Shown here one piece after another: positions 11,363 to 22,633 of a stretch of 64,000 nucleotides of DNA. The number at the start of each line of letters is the position of its first letter. The stretch's first letter is position 1. The position numbers and the translations under genes were made by a program. The stretch is from Clonostachys chloroleuca (taxonomy: Eukaryota; Ascomycota; Sordariomycetes; Hypocreales; Bionectriaceae), in the NCBI GenBank assembly GCA_037952775.1, contig JBANAY010000003.1, positions 11,346,001 to 11,410,000 on the forward strand. The letters run 5' to 3'. The notes under the pieces were generated by a model that was given only the letters and a program-made list of their open reading frames with translations, did not search any database and was not told the origin of the DNA.

Positions 11363-13756
11363 TCATGTCTTCTTAAATTGTCGTGACCACTCCTCGTACG
11401 TCTCAATCATCTCCCGCGTGATGTTGCGAGGCGTTCTCTCCACAGCGGCTACCAGATCCGCCATCTGAATCTCCAGCTTCTCGGTGCCGGTCTCGTCCTC
11501 GTCGTACCTATCCAGCACTGCCAGGCCTGCCTCGTTGCATATCGCCTTGATCTCGGCACCCGAGTAGCCGTCGGCCTTGGTGGCAAGGGCCGGGACATCA
11601 ACATCGGAGGCGAGGGCGAGGCCCTTCAAGTGCACATTGAACACGGCCTCGCGGGCGGCCTGATCGGGGGTCCGACGTAGAGTACCTGGTCGAAGCGCCC
11701 CGGGCGCATGAGCGCGGGGTCGATGGCGGACGGCCGGTTGGTGGCGGCGAGGACGAGGACGCCGGTCAGGGACTCGAAGCCGTCCATCTCGGTGAGGAGG
11801 GTGGTGAGCATGTTGACGGAGCCGTTGCTCCTCGACGACGACGCGGAGGCTCCTCCTCCTCCGGTGCCGCTGCGCTGGCCGCCGATGGAGTCGATCTCGT
11901 CGAAGAAGATGATGGAGGGCGAGGCGGCGCGGGCGCGCTCGAAGAGGGTGCGGACGGCGCGCTCGGATTCGCCCACGTACATGTTGAGCAGCTCGGCGCC
12001 CTTGACTGCGAAGAAGTTGAAGGAGGATTCCGTGGCCATGGCTTGGGCTGATAGGGTCTTGGAGCACCCGGGAGGGCCGTACAGGAGGAGGCCTTTGGGT
12101 GGATGGCGGAGAACATGCCGGCTCGCGGGATTGGTGTTCTTGTTGGGAGGTAAGGTCAGAGGGGTTGAAGCAGAGATGTGGGATAGATAGCTTACCTTGG
12201 TGTTCTTGATCATGCGGGTTAGGACCTTCTTGAGATTCTCCTGACCACCAACATCTTGCCAGTGGATCGTGGGAGGCTTGAGGTTGATATCATGCATGGC
12301 TGTCGGGCGCGTGATGCGTAGAGCCTGTTCCATGTCGTCGCGTGTGAGGTACTGCGGCTCGGAATTCTCAGGGTCAACACCGGCATCGTCAAGTCGGTTG
12401 CCAAGAATCTTCTTTGCATTGAGGACGAGGTTGGCCAGGTCGTCTCCGTTGTACGCGTGTGTCTTCTGAGCCAGGTTGGATAGAGATGACTCCTTTTCTT
12501 CGGGGCGGATAGGAGGGTCGAAGAAATTTAGAATCTCCAGTCGCTCTGTAGCTCTCGGGATAGGGAGAGCAATGTTCTCTCGGAAACGACTCCTCTTCTG
12601 CAGCTTTGGCGGGACGTCGGTCATATAGTCGAGACACGAAGCAATGACCACTACCCGAGGGAGCGCATTCTGTGCCTTGGCGGTAGCCGAAAGGGTATCC
12701 AGTTCCTCGGCGATTGCCTCAACGACGGCCTCCCTGTTTTGCCGGTCCTTTGAAATGAGTTCCTCGAGGGCATCTATCAGCACAATACTTGGCTGCTGCG
12801 CCTGGGCCTGCTTGAAAGTATCCTTGATGGAAACCAACTTGTCCGAAGGCTTGATCCAATGAACTTTCCCCCAGTTGGTGTCGGCGATGCGCTGCATGAT
12901 GAAGGTCTTGCCTGTGCCGTGGCCACCGTGAATGACGAAGGCACTGGATTCGCGCTCATCCTTCACCCAGAACGGACGTCCAAATCCCTTCAGGAAGGCA
13001 TTGATAACCTTGACTTGTCTCGCCAGACCTGGGACTTGGCTGACGACCAGATCGCCTGCGGGTTCGGTAGCGAGAGCAGCTGCGCCCGTGTCTTCCGAAT
13101 CTCCAGGTGCGAGAGAAGCCGCACATTACTGCTGCTGAGAACGAACTTACCCAGGTTTTCTTTCTGCGAGTTCACAGATAGAACCTTAAACGACCGGCGT
13201 AGCTTGTTGATGGTGACTCCCTCCAGCACCATGCCAGGGAAAATGAACTCGGCACGGTCTGGAGCCTAGTCAGCTTCATGGAATTTCCGAAAGAAAGGAA
13301 AATAAATCTGAGCAGCAATTGGCTTACCTAGCGAAATACTGATCGAAAACTCCCAACCAGGGGGTGGTAGGCCTCGGAACCATCATCCTGTCCTGGATCA
13401 CCTGCCTCCTGCACAACAACCTCCTCGATGACTGGCGTTGCAGTGTCACTAGCTAGAGATATGCGAACTTGGTCTCCAATCTTGAAGCCGGTAGCATCCT
13501 GGAACGCCCGAGTCATCATTACAACATTCGGACTGAGATTCTTCTCTGGCAGTACCCAGAGAGCAGCCTCTCGTCTAAGAGGCTCCTCCGTCTCTAACCG
13601 CTCAACAATACATAGTTTCCCATTGTCCAGGTTCCCCGTGAGCGAGATGAGCGAGTCCTTGCTCACATAGATGCGGGCTGCGCCGAGAAGACTGGCTTTC
13701 TCGAGACTTGTGTTGGAGAGCGGACGCACCTTGGCGTCGATGGACTTCTTGACCAT
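11363..13756 (-). CDS. AFG2: Afg2/Drg1-like type II AAA ATPase, with a one-base frameshift
   Basis: Four exons: 13756-13340, 13265-13151, 13100-12196 and 12138-11363. Corrected for one missing base, the protein is 737 residues, near yeast Afg2/Drg1 (780). That enzyme releases Rlp24 and other shuttling factors from cytoplasmic pre-60S ribosomes. The N-terminal 200 residues form the substrate-binding region. D1 has Walker A GGHGTGKT, but its Walker B reads [10 protein letters not shown], lacking the usual Asp-Glu pair. D2 is canonical: [16 protein letters not shown] (the Cys-Ser form typical of Afg2/SPATA5), [17 protein letters not shown] and GRFDQ. Reading breaks in D2 at 11666-11670, where five Cs (coding strand) stand where six are needed; the next frame resumes with [15 protein letters not shown] to a normal C-terminus. 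The second and third introns (50 and 57 nt) are inferred from frame and family spacing. The defect is probably a sequencing error. Confidence 0.88.
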
Positions 13757-14343
13757 TGCTTCCCGTCCCCGGCTAACCCTACGGCGGAAAGTTAGAGAAA
13801 TGATTTAAATCTATTAAATTTTCCTTCTTTCTATTTTACAAGGGGGAGAGACGTACCTCTATCTATTTAGCGGTGCAGTGAGGGGGGAAAACCTAGAGTG
13901 GGTGGGAAGAAGAGAAATAGAAAATGGAGATTCTTGTGGTCGATTCTCTTAGTAGTTCAGAAATTTTGTAAGTGAGCAACAGTCCAGTGGGTGCTACCCT
14001 CCACTCCAGTTTACAGTTTTCCGCGCATGATTGAGGAATTGTGAAGAAGAATTATAATAAGAATAATTGTATCGATCTTAAGCTACCGCCCCTAATATCA
14101 TCCTTGTAATTTTCCAGCCACTGGCGACTACCTGGCGTGATGGTTGATGTATGTCTGAGGAGGAGTGAAACTCTTGCTCTCTCTGGTGTGGCTAAGTCCA
14201 GCTTCTAGCTACTACCAACAACAACCCACACAACATCCCTGCACCACCAACCTGGATTTCTCGCCCTTCCTCAGCAGCGAGAAGACGCGGGCAGAACGCC
14301 GTCCAGCCTCGATGATTGCTCCCGTCCCCCTCTTACCGCCCGC
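13757..14343. other. Divergent promoter region
   Basis: This 587-base stretch separates two genes that start back to back (the AAA ATPase on minus, the probable mitochondrial protein on plus). It must contain both promoters. An AT-rich segment runs from about 13800 to 14100. No gene is visible. Confidence 0.6.
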
Positions 14344-15466
14344 ATGATACGCCCAAAATGGCCCGGCAGCCAAGCGACGACAGCGTCGATCCGCCAATGC
14401 GCCAACCATCATAGACGCTTCATATCCTCCAGCTCCGCGCCCCTTCCAAAGTTGCCCGATGACCTACAACGCCAAGACGAAGAACAGCAGGAGAAGCAAG
14501 CCGTTCAATGGCCAGGGCTGAGGCGCCGCACCCCTTCTTCCATCGAGCAAGCGACGGCTCCGGGAGCCAATACCCGCTCCTTGCGACCCAGGCAAGTAGA
14601 GATGAGTAGACCGGTTGACAGACACAAGAACATGCTCGTCTTCACGGGCCTGAGCAAGAACCTCGTCGCCAGCGACTTCTACCGCCTCTCCCCCGAGTCC
14701 CAGAGCCTATCCGCCTGGGGAAGCACCATCAAAAAGGGTAGGTGAAAGAACTCCCAGCAACAACTCCAATTTGACTCTGACTTCTGGGGCCAAAACAGTC
14801 CAGCAACGCCGCGAGAGGCTGACACTCGAGCCGACGGGCACCTACCACGTCTCCTTCAGCACCTCCGAGGCCGCCGCCGCCTACCACGACCGCGTCTCCC
14901 GGCTCCACCAGCTGGCCAGGCTCAAGAGCGCGAGCCATAACGGCCTGTGGACGGCCACCATCCCCAAGCACCTCGAGACTCCCGGCGGCGGCGCCGACCC
15001 GGACCAGGAGCTCGAGTCGTACTCCCTCCTCCCGCCGTCCCAGGACCTGCTCGTCTCCCGCGCGAGGACGTCGCAGAAGAGCTGGGAGAAGCACCTGGGC
15101 GACAACATCACCAAGGACTTCGGACCAAGACCCGCCGCGGTGCTGCTCCACGCCGACCCCCCTGATCTCGCGGCGGAGGATCTACACGATGCGATTCTGA
15201 GGGACGGCGATAAGCGAGATTCGCGGTGGAAGACGCCGTTTCCGGTCTCGCTCCTGGACGCCTCCACGGCTCAGACGTCGTCGGAAACGACGTCGAAGCT
15301 GGAGAGTTATGTGTTGGACTCGCTGAGAGGCCGCTTCGTCCTGGCCTTCCCCAACGAGTGGGAGGCCAGGAGGTTCCAACGGGGCTGGAACCAACGGCAA
15401 CTTGAGTTGCCTGATGACGACCTTCACAAGCCGTACCTTCTCAACGTCTCCTTCATCAACTGGTAA
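14344..15466 (+). CDS. Probable mitochondrial protein of unknown function
   Basis: Two exons, 14344-14737 and 14799-15466, joined by a 61-nt GT-AG intron with a clear CTGAC-like branch region, give 353 residues. The first 40 residues are rich in Arg, Ser and Gln with few acidic residues (for example HHRRFISSSSAP), which suggests a mitochondrial presequence. A segment near residue 95 (RHKNMLVFTGLSKNL) and the C-terminal block around FVLAFPNEWEARRFQRGW look folded and conserved, perhaps an RRM-like fold, but I cannot name a family. The third base of codons is strongly GC-rich in exon 2, which supports coding. It is divergent from the AFG2-like gene and converges on the Rab gene. Gene structure is fairly secure; localisation is an inference and function is unknown. 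Confidence 0.78.
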
Positions 15467-16069
15467 TTATGGGAGAGACTGGACCGGGGCTGTACTATCA
15501 TCCATCCTGTATATTCGTATATTTGTATATATCATAAGCACATAGACATGCACGCGAGACCCATATCGGTGCGGCATCACTGATATAGGGCCCACCTACT
15601 CGAATCATTCTGAATAAACCACATATTGTAGGAATGTATATTAGTCCCAGATCAAAACCCAGAAACTCCGGACCTTATTTGCTCTCTAAAGAAGTAGGAA
15701 CAGAGACCAGCTGGGGGCGGGAGACACAGTATTAAGACATGACCTTGCCCACGCGCCTCATCTTGGTGTCGCCCTCCCATGCCGCCCGCGACGCTGGCGC
15801 CTCGCCGTCACCTCCCAAAAAAAACATGTATCAACAACACACGCGCTCGCTTGAAGGATATCTCTCTCCGTGTAGCGAGCTCGAATCCTACACATGAAAA
15901 TGATGGATCTTCGCTCCGTCGTCCCCTCGGCTCTAGCTCTCGAATGGACTGGAGACCATCCGCGTGTATATGCTCAGTGATTGATTGCCTTCAGCTTTGT
16001 CGCTCTCATGCATCTCATCCTTTCCACGTAAAAAAAATATCCCCCTCAAAAATTTGTTGACATCATAAT
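15467..16069. other. Convergent intergenic stretch
   Basis: This lies between two converging genes and should hold their 3' untranslated regions. It contains several A-runs but no supported gene. Confidence 0.6.
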
Positions 16070-17079
16070 CTAGCAGCACTTGCTGCCGCCTGCGTTCGAT
16101 TTGTCGCCCACGTTGACACCGGGGCCGCCACCTTGCTCATTCTTGGTGTTGTCTACGAGGCGCTTCTTGATATCGGCAGCGAGGCTGTAGAATGCCTTGT
16201 CAATGTTGATGTTGCTCTTGGCCGAGACTTCGAGGAATGGGATGCCAAGTTCGTCGGCGAGAGCCTGGCCCTTTTCTGTGCTGATGACTCGCTTCTCCTC
16301 CCAGTCGCACTTGTTGCCGATCAGGATCTTGTTGACACCTTCGGTGGCGTGCTGTTCTACGTTCTGGAACCAGGTGCGGATGTCTAAAAGAAAAGAGATT
16401 CCCGTTAGCATAACCTGCCGAGTTATTCACATGTTGGTATTGTGTATCGTGTGGATGTTGCGAAAACCGAATCTGTCCTGTTCGTGGGACCACAGATGGA
16501 GGCGGGGAAGCGTGGAATGTGTAGAAGTGTTGGAATTGCATAGAAAGACATACTGTTGAAAGATCGTTCATCGGTGACATCGTATACTAACAGAATGCCC
16601 ATAGCGCCGCGGTAGTAGGCAGTGGTGATGGTGCGAAACCGTTCCTGGCCAGCCGTGTCCCAAATCTGCAGCTTGACGCGCTTGCCATCGAGCTCAATCG
16701 TCCTAATCTTAAAATCTATTCCGATCGTGGTGATGAAAGAAGGGGTGAACGAGTCCTCGCTGAAGCGGAGCAGGCAGCATGACTTGCCAACGCCGGAGTC
16801 GCCAATGAGAAGCAGCTTGATCTAGAATAGGGGCAGAGCGCATGGCGCGCCGGAGAGTCAGTATTGTCAACCGTCATCAAAAGAGGCCTGGGGAGCGGGA
16901 AATAAGCTGATCGCGATGGTTTCGGAAGGGGTTCTGGTGTGGCATGTGGGCAAGAAATGTTCGCAACAGAGCCGAGGGGGAGCAGCGATGCGGCGTTGGA
17001 ACGGGGAATGGATGGGTGGTTTGGGACAGATGGAGCGGGATGAGCGTACCAAGAAATCGTAGTTACGATTACTCGACAT
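16070..17079 (-). CDS. SEC4: Rab GTPase of the Sec4/Rab8 class
   Basis: Three exons, 17079-17050, 16821-16554 and 16383-16070, encode 203 residues, the normal length for Sec4/SrgA-type GTPases. These proteins sit on post-Golgi secretory vesicles and recruit the exocyst for polarised secretion at the hyphal tip. All nucleotide-binding motifs are intact: GDSGVGKS (P-loop), the Thr of the effector loop in [25 protein letters not shown] and EVSAKSN. The C-terminus ends in two cysteines (GGSKCC) for geranylgeranylation. The first exon codes only for the first ten residues, a layout common in fungal Rab genes. The effector-loop sequence favours Sec4/Rab8 over Ypt1; a phylogeny would confirm the subclass. 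Confidence 0.95.
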
Positions 17080-18795
17080 TTTGGGCGAGGGGAGTCGGCG
17101 AACGATAAGATACTAAGTGTCGCAATATGCTGGATGATGGGATGCCGCAGTCGTTTCGAGGTCTCGCAGCGTCGGCGGAGAGAAAAGATTCGAGAAAGTT
17201 GGAAGACAAGGTGCGACTTAGGCGAGGTGGGCTGGGGGAGGTCGGACGTTTGAGGTCACCTAACTGTATGTACGGTGGGCGGTGGACGTGGGAGCCGGTG
17301 AGTTGGGTTGGGTGCAAGAGTCAGGAAGGCAAGACGGAGGCACCAAGGCAGCACTACTCGAGCAGTACCTGGTCCTGGCAGGCAACAAGTAGCGGCAAGT
17401 CCCATTGCTGGCGACAAGTCCCCAAACCTTAGGGTGGCTGCTAATTTGATACAGGTGCACGGGGCTGGTCCAGTGCTGGTCGTGCCCCGTGGCGATCCGC
17501 ACAGGGCGCTCTCACGTCCGTTACAACAAGGACGACTGCTGGCCTCCAGGGATCCACCGCTGTCAGTGTGTGCATGTGCTCCGCGTGGCTTGGACGACAC
17601 AATCTCGCTTTATTTGTGACAAGTCTTTGATAGGCATTAATTTTTTTTATCTATCATCTATCAGCCCTAGATTCCAATGCCATTGTGAACTTTATCTTCA
17701 CCTTGTTCATGATGCATTTGCCAGCAACGGATTTCCTGCTCTGCAATAGCATCACTTGGCTCAAGAACACGGTTATCGCTGCTTTCCGTCGGCTTCCAAC
17801 ACCCTATTAGATTTATTTGGTATTTCTTGGTGGTACCAACTCAGATGTTTGTTTGCTCATCAAGTAACAGCATTCGATGTAAGCTTGGGCATTATAAATA
17901 GCGGCCTTGCTCGTAAATGATCATCTATACGTGAGATTCTGTTCACCTCTCCGACAGTGCTCGTTCAGTGACAAGTTAACAATACTGATGCTCGTTTGTA
18001 AATTTCAGATTCTGCTTGAGAAATTAATTCGCACGATGACAGCTCGGTCTTACATTTCGAGTCCATCACTCGCATATTCTGAAACGTCTAATAAGTAGAG
18101 CTGGCGATTCTAAATTACAGCACCGTGGCCGTTGATTGCGTCCAATCTCGAATAGCCATGCAATAAATTATTGCATTGGTACCTATCTCTTAGTCCTGAT
18201 AAGTTAGCAGGTGCCTGAAACCGTTTTTCCGGCCTGGGCAGATGGCTGGTGGGTGCGGTACGCCCATGTACATGCCTCCCGCCACCCGACAAGTACCTCG
18301 ACTATCTCGCCCCAACAAGCTCATGGGACAACCACCAGGTGTGGCTGGTCGCAATTAACGTCATCCTCGTCCCAACATGGAAGCGGAGGCGAATTCTACA
18401 GGCCAGGAAGGAAGTCACATGGAGCCAGCCAGCCATTCTCTGCCTATTCCGACTCGGTCTCTTGCCGGACTCGGTTCATGAAATCTCGCAGATTTAGGCT
18501 ATTCTGGCTAGTAGTGAAAGCCAAAGTCTAACACGCTCACTTGGGCATAACAATGCTTGCCGCAATGCTGAACTGGCACAGATGATCGATCAAATGATGA
18601 ATTCGTTCATAAATCTTCCTACATACAGACGAATGGTACCTCCCTGTAAGACTTTAGGACCCCAACTACCTGCTTCCCTTCGGAACATTCCATCTACAGG
18701 CTAACATCCAGGCTACCAGATTCCTGACAGGCAGCAGGATCGCAGCATGAGGACCCAGATACTCAAGGAGCATAGAAGCGAAATCACGAGGCGTC
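17080..18795. other. Gene-free stretch upstream of the Rab gene
   Basis: It contains the promoter of the Rab gene on its left and the 3' region of the AA9 gene on its right. Open frames here are short, overlap on both strands and show no domains. An AT-rich part spans about 17600-18120. Confidence 0.5.
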
Positions 18796-20233
18796 CTAGC
18801 GTCTCGCGGGAGCCGCGGTGACCGTGACGGTCTGCCAGACAGTTTTGACTTTAGATACGCACTTCTTCAGCGTAGTGCTGGGAAGAGCAGATGAAGATGC
18901 CTTCTTGTCCTCAACCTTGGTCGAGATAGACTGGGCAGAGGAAGACTGAACAGGAGCAGCTGTGGACGTAGCCGCAGGAGCAGAGGTGGTAGCGGCGGCG
19001 GCAGAGGTGGTGACGGCAGCAGCAGAGGAGGTGGCAGCTGCGGCAGTGGACGATGATGAGGCGGCAGACGAAGAGCCACCATTTCCGGGCTCAGTTCCCC
19101 TCGGCTGGTTGTACGGGGCAGGGACGCTGCTGGGGACATGGGGAGCGACCTCCTTTCCGCTAAAGGCTGGTGTGCCATCATAGTTCTTGTTCTCACATCT
19201 CTGGCCGAGAGATTCGCAATAGTTGCCCCAGACATTGCAGTTCTCGTATCCAACGACGGCCGCTGTGTCCCAGCAGACCTTGCTCTGGTCCCAGCATTCC
19301 TGGGCGGCTGCCCAGCAGCTCTTGTTGTCAGTTGCGACTGTGCTGACGGGCTTTGCGCACCAGTTGGCGCTCTTGAGGATGCAGTCGTCGGGGATCTTCC
19401 CGGCGTCCTGGGTCTTGCTGACATCATTGCTCGAGCTCGACTCGGGGTAGTAGACCTTGGGGCCGGGGATCTGGTAGGTGGTGGGCGAGGTTCCGTCGTA
19501 CAGGTTGAAAGTGAGGCCAGGGTGCTTTGCGTCGACGTAGCCAGGGATGCTGACAGAGTACTCGTCGGGAATGCTCAAGTCGCCGGCGGGACCATTCTCG
19601 ATGAAGACCTGGGCGCAGCCGTGGTAGAACTGAGGGTCGCCCTGGGTAGCCGCGTGCAGGGCGATGAGTTCGGGGCGGATGAGGTAGTAGCCGGAGGGCA
19701 GAGCAGAGGGAAGCTTCACGGAGAGGAAGCCGTCGTTGTCATTCAGGGTCTCGGTGCACCACTTCTTGGTGTCGGCGTTGTAACCATCTTCCCAGATCTT
19801 GAACCAACCGGCTCCGGCGGCAGAATCGGTGAAGATGTCGTTGACCTTCTTGACATAGACCGAACAGGGACCCTTGTGGCCGCCGTCGATGGCACCGGCC
19901 CTTGAATAGTTGGGGGACTCACGGCAGTCAAAGGTGAGTGTAGATGAGCCCTTGGCGGGGCAGATGTACTTGACGGGGGTCTGGGTACCCTCGCGGCCTG
20001 TTTTGTTACTCGATCAGAAGCTGCCAAGGTTGGGGATCTACGGAACGAGACTTACCACATGCCATCTCCGGCCCGGTGAGTGGGTAGATGGGGCTATTGG
20101 ACTTAGAGGCGTCCGAGGGAGTTCGCACACAAGTGCCATCACCCTGGCTCTTGTTGTCGATGAAAAGGTTGCTGAATAGGGTGTGGGCAGAAGCCACTGA
20201 GGCCATGCTCAGGGCAGTGAAGAAGTATTTCAT
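18796..20233 (-). CDS. Secreted AA9 lytic polysaccharide monooxygenase with C-terminal extension
   Basis: Two exons, 20233-20056 and 19997-18796, encode 459 residues. AA9 enzymes are secreted copper monooxygenases that cleave cellulose and related glucans by oxidation. The signal peptide is MKYFFTALSMASVASA; cleavage would expose His17, the N-terminal half of the copper-binding histidine brace. The domain continues with GGHKGPCSVYV (His100), YYLIRPELIALHAA (His174) and GDPQFYHGC, where Gln182 and Tyr184 form the usual QxY pair. After about residue 260 comes a Cys-rich segment of roughly 75 residues with repeated Cys-Trp pairs (SCWAAAQECWDQSKVCW). A linker of Ser, Ala and Thr follows, likely O-glycosylated, and then a short basic tail. 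There is no carbohydrate-binding module I recognise. Catalytic residues look intact, but regioselectivity and substrate cannot be read from the sequence. Confidence 0.93.
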
Positions 20234-21909
20234 GGTGGATGTTGTTCGAGAACACTTTCTTTCCGGATTGGAGTAGTTGTTGCTGTTGAGTTTGGATGTT
20301 CAAGAAGCCAGACCAGCTCAGGCAGGGTTTGGTATAACAAGCAGCAGCTTCAAGCTGTAAGTGAATGAGAAACTCGGCGAGATGAGAGAACGTCAAGTTC
20401 TTTGATCAACAAGGAGTGAATGGTTGAAGGAGTGTTTGACAAAAGACAAGAATGAGTGAATGAATGAAAAAAGACTCAGACAAGGACAGTCCGGAAGAAA
20501 GTGGTGAAGTTGCCCGCGAACAGAAGGGTCAAGACAAGGAAGAGACGAGGGGTGGTCGCCATGACCATCTTATAGATCCAACCGCCATGGCCCTGCGGCG
20601 GGAGTTGAGACGATCGCCACGAGGAAATTAAAAAAAGGCATGTGCATGAGAACAACCCGCGGACAAGGGATCCCCAGCACGATAAAACAGTGGCTTATGC
20701 CCTTCCAAGGCCTTTTTGAAATGAACCGACTCGCACCAAGATGCAGGTTGGGACGGAAGCCCAATGGCGGACCCCGGAGAGGAGCCTTGGTGAGCGCACA
20801 TGAAACGCAAGAGGATCGCGCTTCGGCAGTTCCAAGCACTCTTGGCGGGCGGCGACCTGCAGTGGTGCGACTGTTCGGCCCCAGCCCAGGGCCAACAAGC
20901 TTATTGTTCGGAACACAAGCGCGGCGTCTTTACCCCTTAGCTGAACATTTTGGCGCTGAAGTGGCCCGGCGCGAGTATCACGAATTTCCTGATCCTCTTG
21001 GCGATAACCCTGCTTCTCGTCCGGTAATGCCCTTCACTCACATCACCCAAAGAGGGGCCTGCCCATCCGGCCGACACGTCGTGCCTTTTCCGGAATGTCC
21101 TGGCTACGGATCGCCCCATGGTGAACCGTTGCCCATGTCAGTGGTCCTGTCTAGGATGGCGAGAAGAGGGGCTATAGCAAAACGCCCACGGACACTTGAT
21201 TAATCTAGGCTGCGCAACCAACGGTTTTCAGGGCGCTTCCGCGATTGGCAGACGGGGCTGGCTGGACGAAAACGCAGAGGGAGCACAAAGCGCAAGAAAA
21301 AGCAAAGGGCACTTCCACTTGGTGCGGCGGTTGTGGTGCCTTGCATGGCGACCTGCACAACGAGGGCGCTGACAATTGACCGATTGGCCTGGAGCGAGAT
21401 TTGCTGGTAAGCAGGAGCTTAATAGCACGTCGGAGGTCCATGCGAATGCAGCCAAGGCATGGGAAAAGACAAGACGCACCCGACTCGTGCTATGATTCTT
21501 CTCCCGAGGAGTACACACCACCACGTATCCTGAAATTAGTGGCCCGTTGATCACCACGTAAAACAAGGGGGCATCAATCCCAATGCACTGCATGTCGTTG
21601 TACCCGAAAGGATGCGCTGATTCACGCCATGGACCGGACGAATTGAGTGAAGTGACAGTAACTGGAATTGTGACCAGACATGAGTGGAGATTTCGTAACA
21701 GCAGGTTTTCCTCTATACACATAGACCAGTTGATTCTCCAAGCGAGACGCTTCCCTCCTTGTACATGGCCCATGAACCTTACATTACACACGCCAGCCTG
21801 GGCAACGAAAATGGGACCTCCACGTCGTCATGTCTTTAGCTTTTTTTATATTCTTCTCCTGAAATACTAGATGGTACATTATGGTACACGGGGCGGTAGG
21901 GTATCGTAT
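20234..21909. other. Gene-free stretch between AA9 and hsp10
   Basis: It holds the promoter of the AA9 gene (left) and the 3' region of the chaperonin gene (right). The longest open frame, 20640-21203 plus, has no domain and overlaps others on the opposite strand, so I do not call it a gene. Confidence 0.5.
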
Positions 21910-22633
21910 TTATTCGTTGATCTTGGCCAGAATCCTGCAGAAACACTTTGTTAGCCTGTGCTCCCATACCCGTATGTACCAGTGCCAGGGTAATACACCG
22001 GTGCGGAAACAAACTTACTCGCTGTCACGGAAGAGCTGGTACTCCTCCTCGCCGGCCTTAACGGGGGAACCACCGAACTATACAAGCCACTATCAGTACA
22101 AGGTCCATAGACATCCAATCGGCAGTATCCAAAGGAAGGGGGATAAGGGAACCATCAGAAAACTGTGTTCCGCTTCCTCTTCTTGCTTTGCATGTGGATT
22201 TGATTCCGAAAGATCGGTGTGGCATACCTGAGGAATGAGGACACGATCGCCGACAGCGACGCCCATGGGCAGGCGGTTGCCCTTCTTGTCGAGGAGACCG
22301 GGGCCGACGGCCAGGACCTTGGCCTCGTTCAGCTTCTCGACGCTGGACTCGGGCAGGAAGATGCCGCTGGCGGTCTTGGTCTCGGCCTTGACGCGCTGGA
22401 CCAAGACGCGGTCCAGAAGAGGGGCGAGGGCACGGATGGATCGGATGGAGGTGGCCTATGTCAATTCGCATGTCAGTTCATTCCAACCACCAGACGTCGA
22501 TTCGTCGTAGAGTGTGAAGCAAAAGATTGCCGAGGACATACACCCGCCGGCGATATCTGGGAGGTTCGCCGACCGGCTCTCAGGCGGCGGGGGACGAATT
22601 GGTAAGAATGGTTGAGTTGTTCGCACGTACCAT
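21910..22633 (-). CDS. HSP10: Mitochondrial 10-kDa chaperonin (Hsp10, GroES family)
   Basis: Four coding exons, 22633-22631, 22455-22228, 22077-22019 and 21934-21910, encode 104 residues. Hsp10 caps the Hsp60 barrel in the mitochondrial matrix and is needed to fold imported proteins. The sequence matches the family throughout: PLLDRVLVQRV near the start, TASGIFLPES in the mobile loop, VLAVGPG, VGDRVLIPQ, FGGSPVKAGEEEY and the end EILAKINE. The first coding exon is only the ATG, followed directly by a 175-nt intron; the next exon opens with Ala-Thr-Ser-Ile-Arg, the usual fungal N-terminus. The other introns are 150 and 84 nt. A heat-shock-like element lies about 115-130 bases upstream of the ATG. 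Assignment is secure. Confidence 0.96.

Noticed and set aside
11660..11685. A 26-nt GT-AG intron that would rejoin the AFG2-like frames
   Set aside because: It is far below the minimum size of fungal introns and would delete the conserved LYVGPPD segment, whereas adding one C restores the family sequence exactly.
11708..12190. 160-codon plus-strand frame
   Set aside because: It is antisense to the second AAA domain, which carries clear conserved motifs.
19138..19905. 255-codon open frame on the plus strand
   Set aside because: It is antisense to the AA9 coding exon, whose GC-rich third positions keep the opposite strand open. It has no domain.
22219..22605. 128-codon plus-strand frame
   Set aside because: It is antisense to hsp10 exon 2 and its intron; the hsp10 exons match the family throughout.
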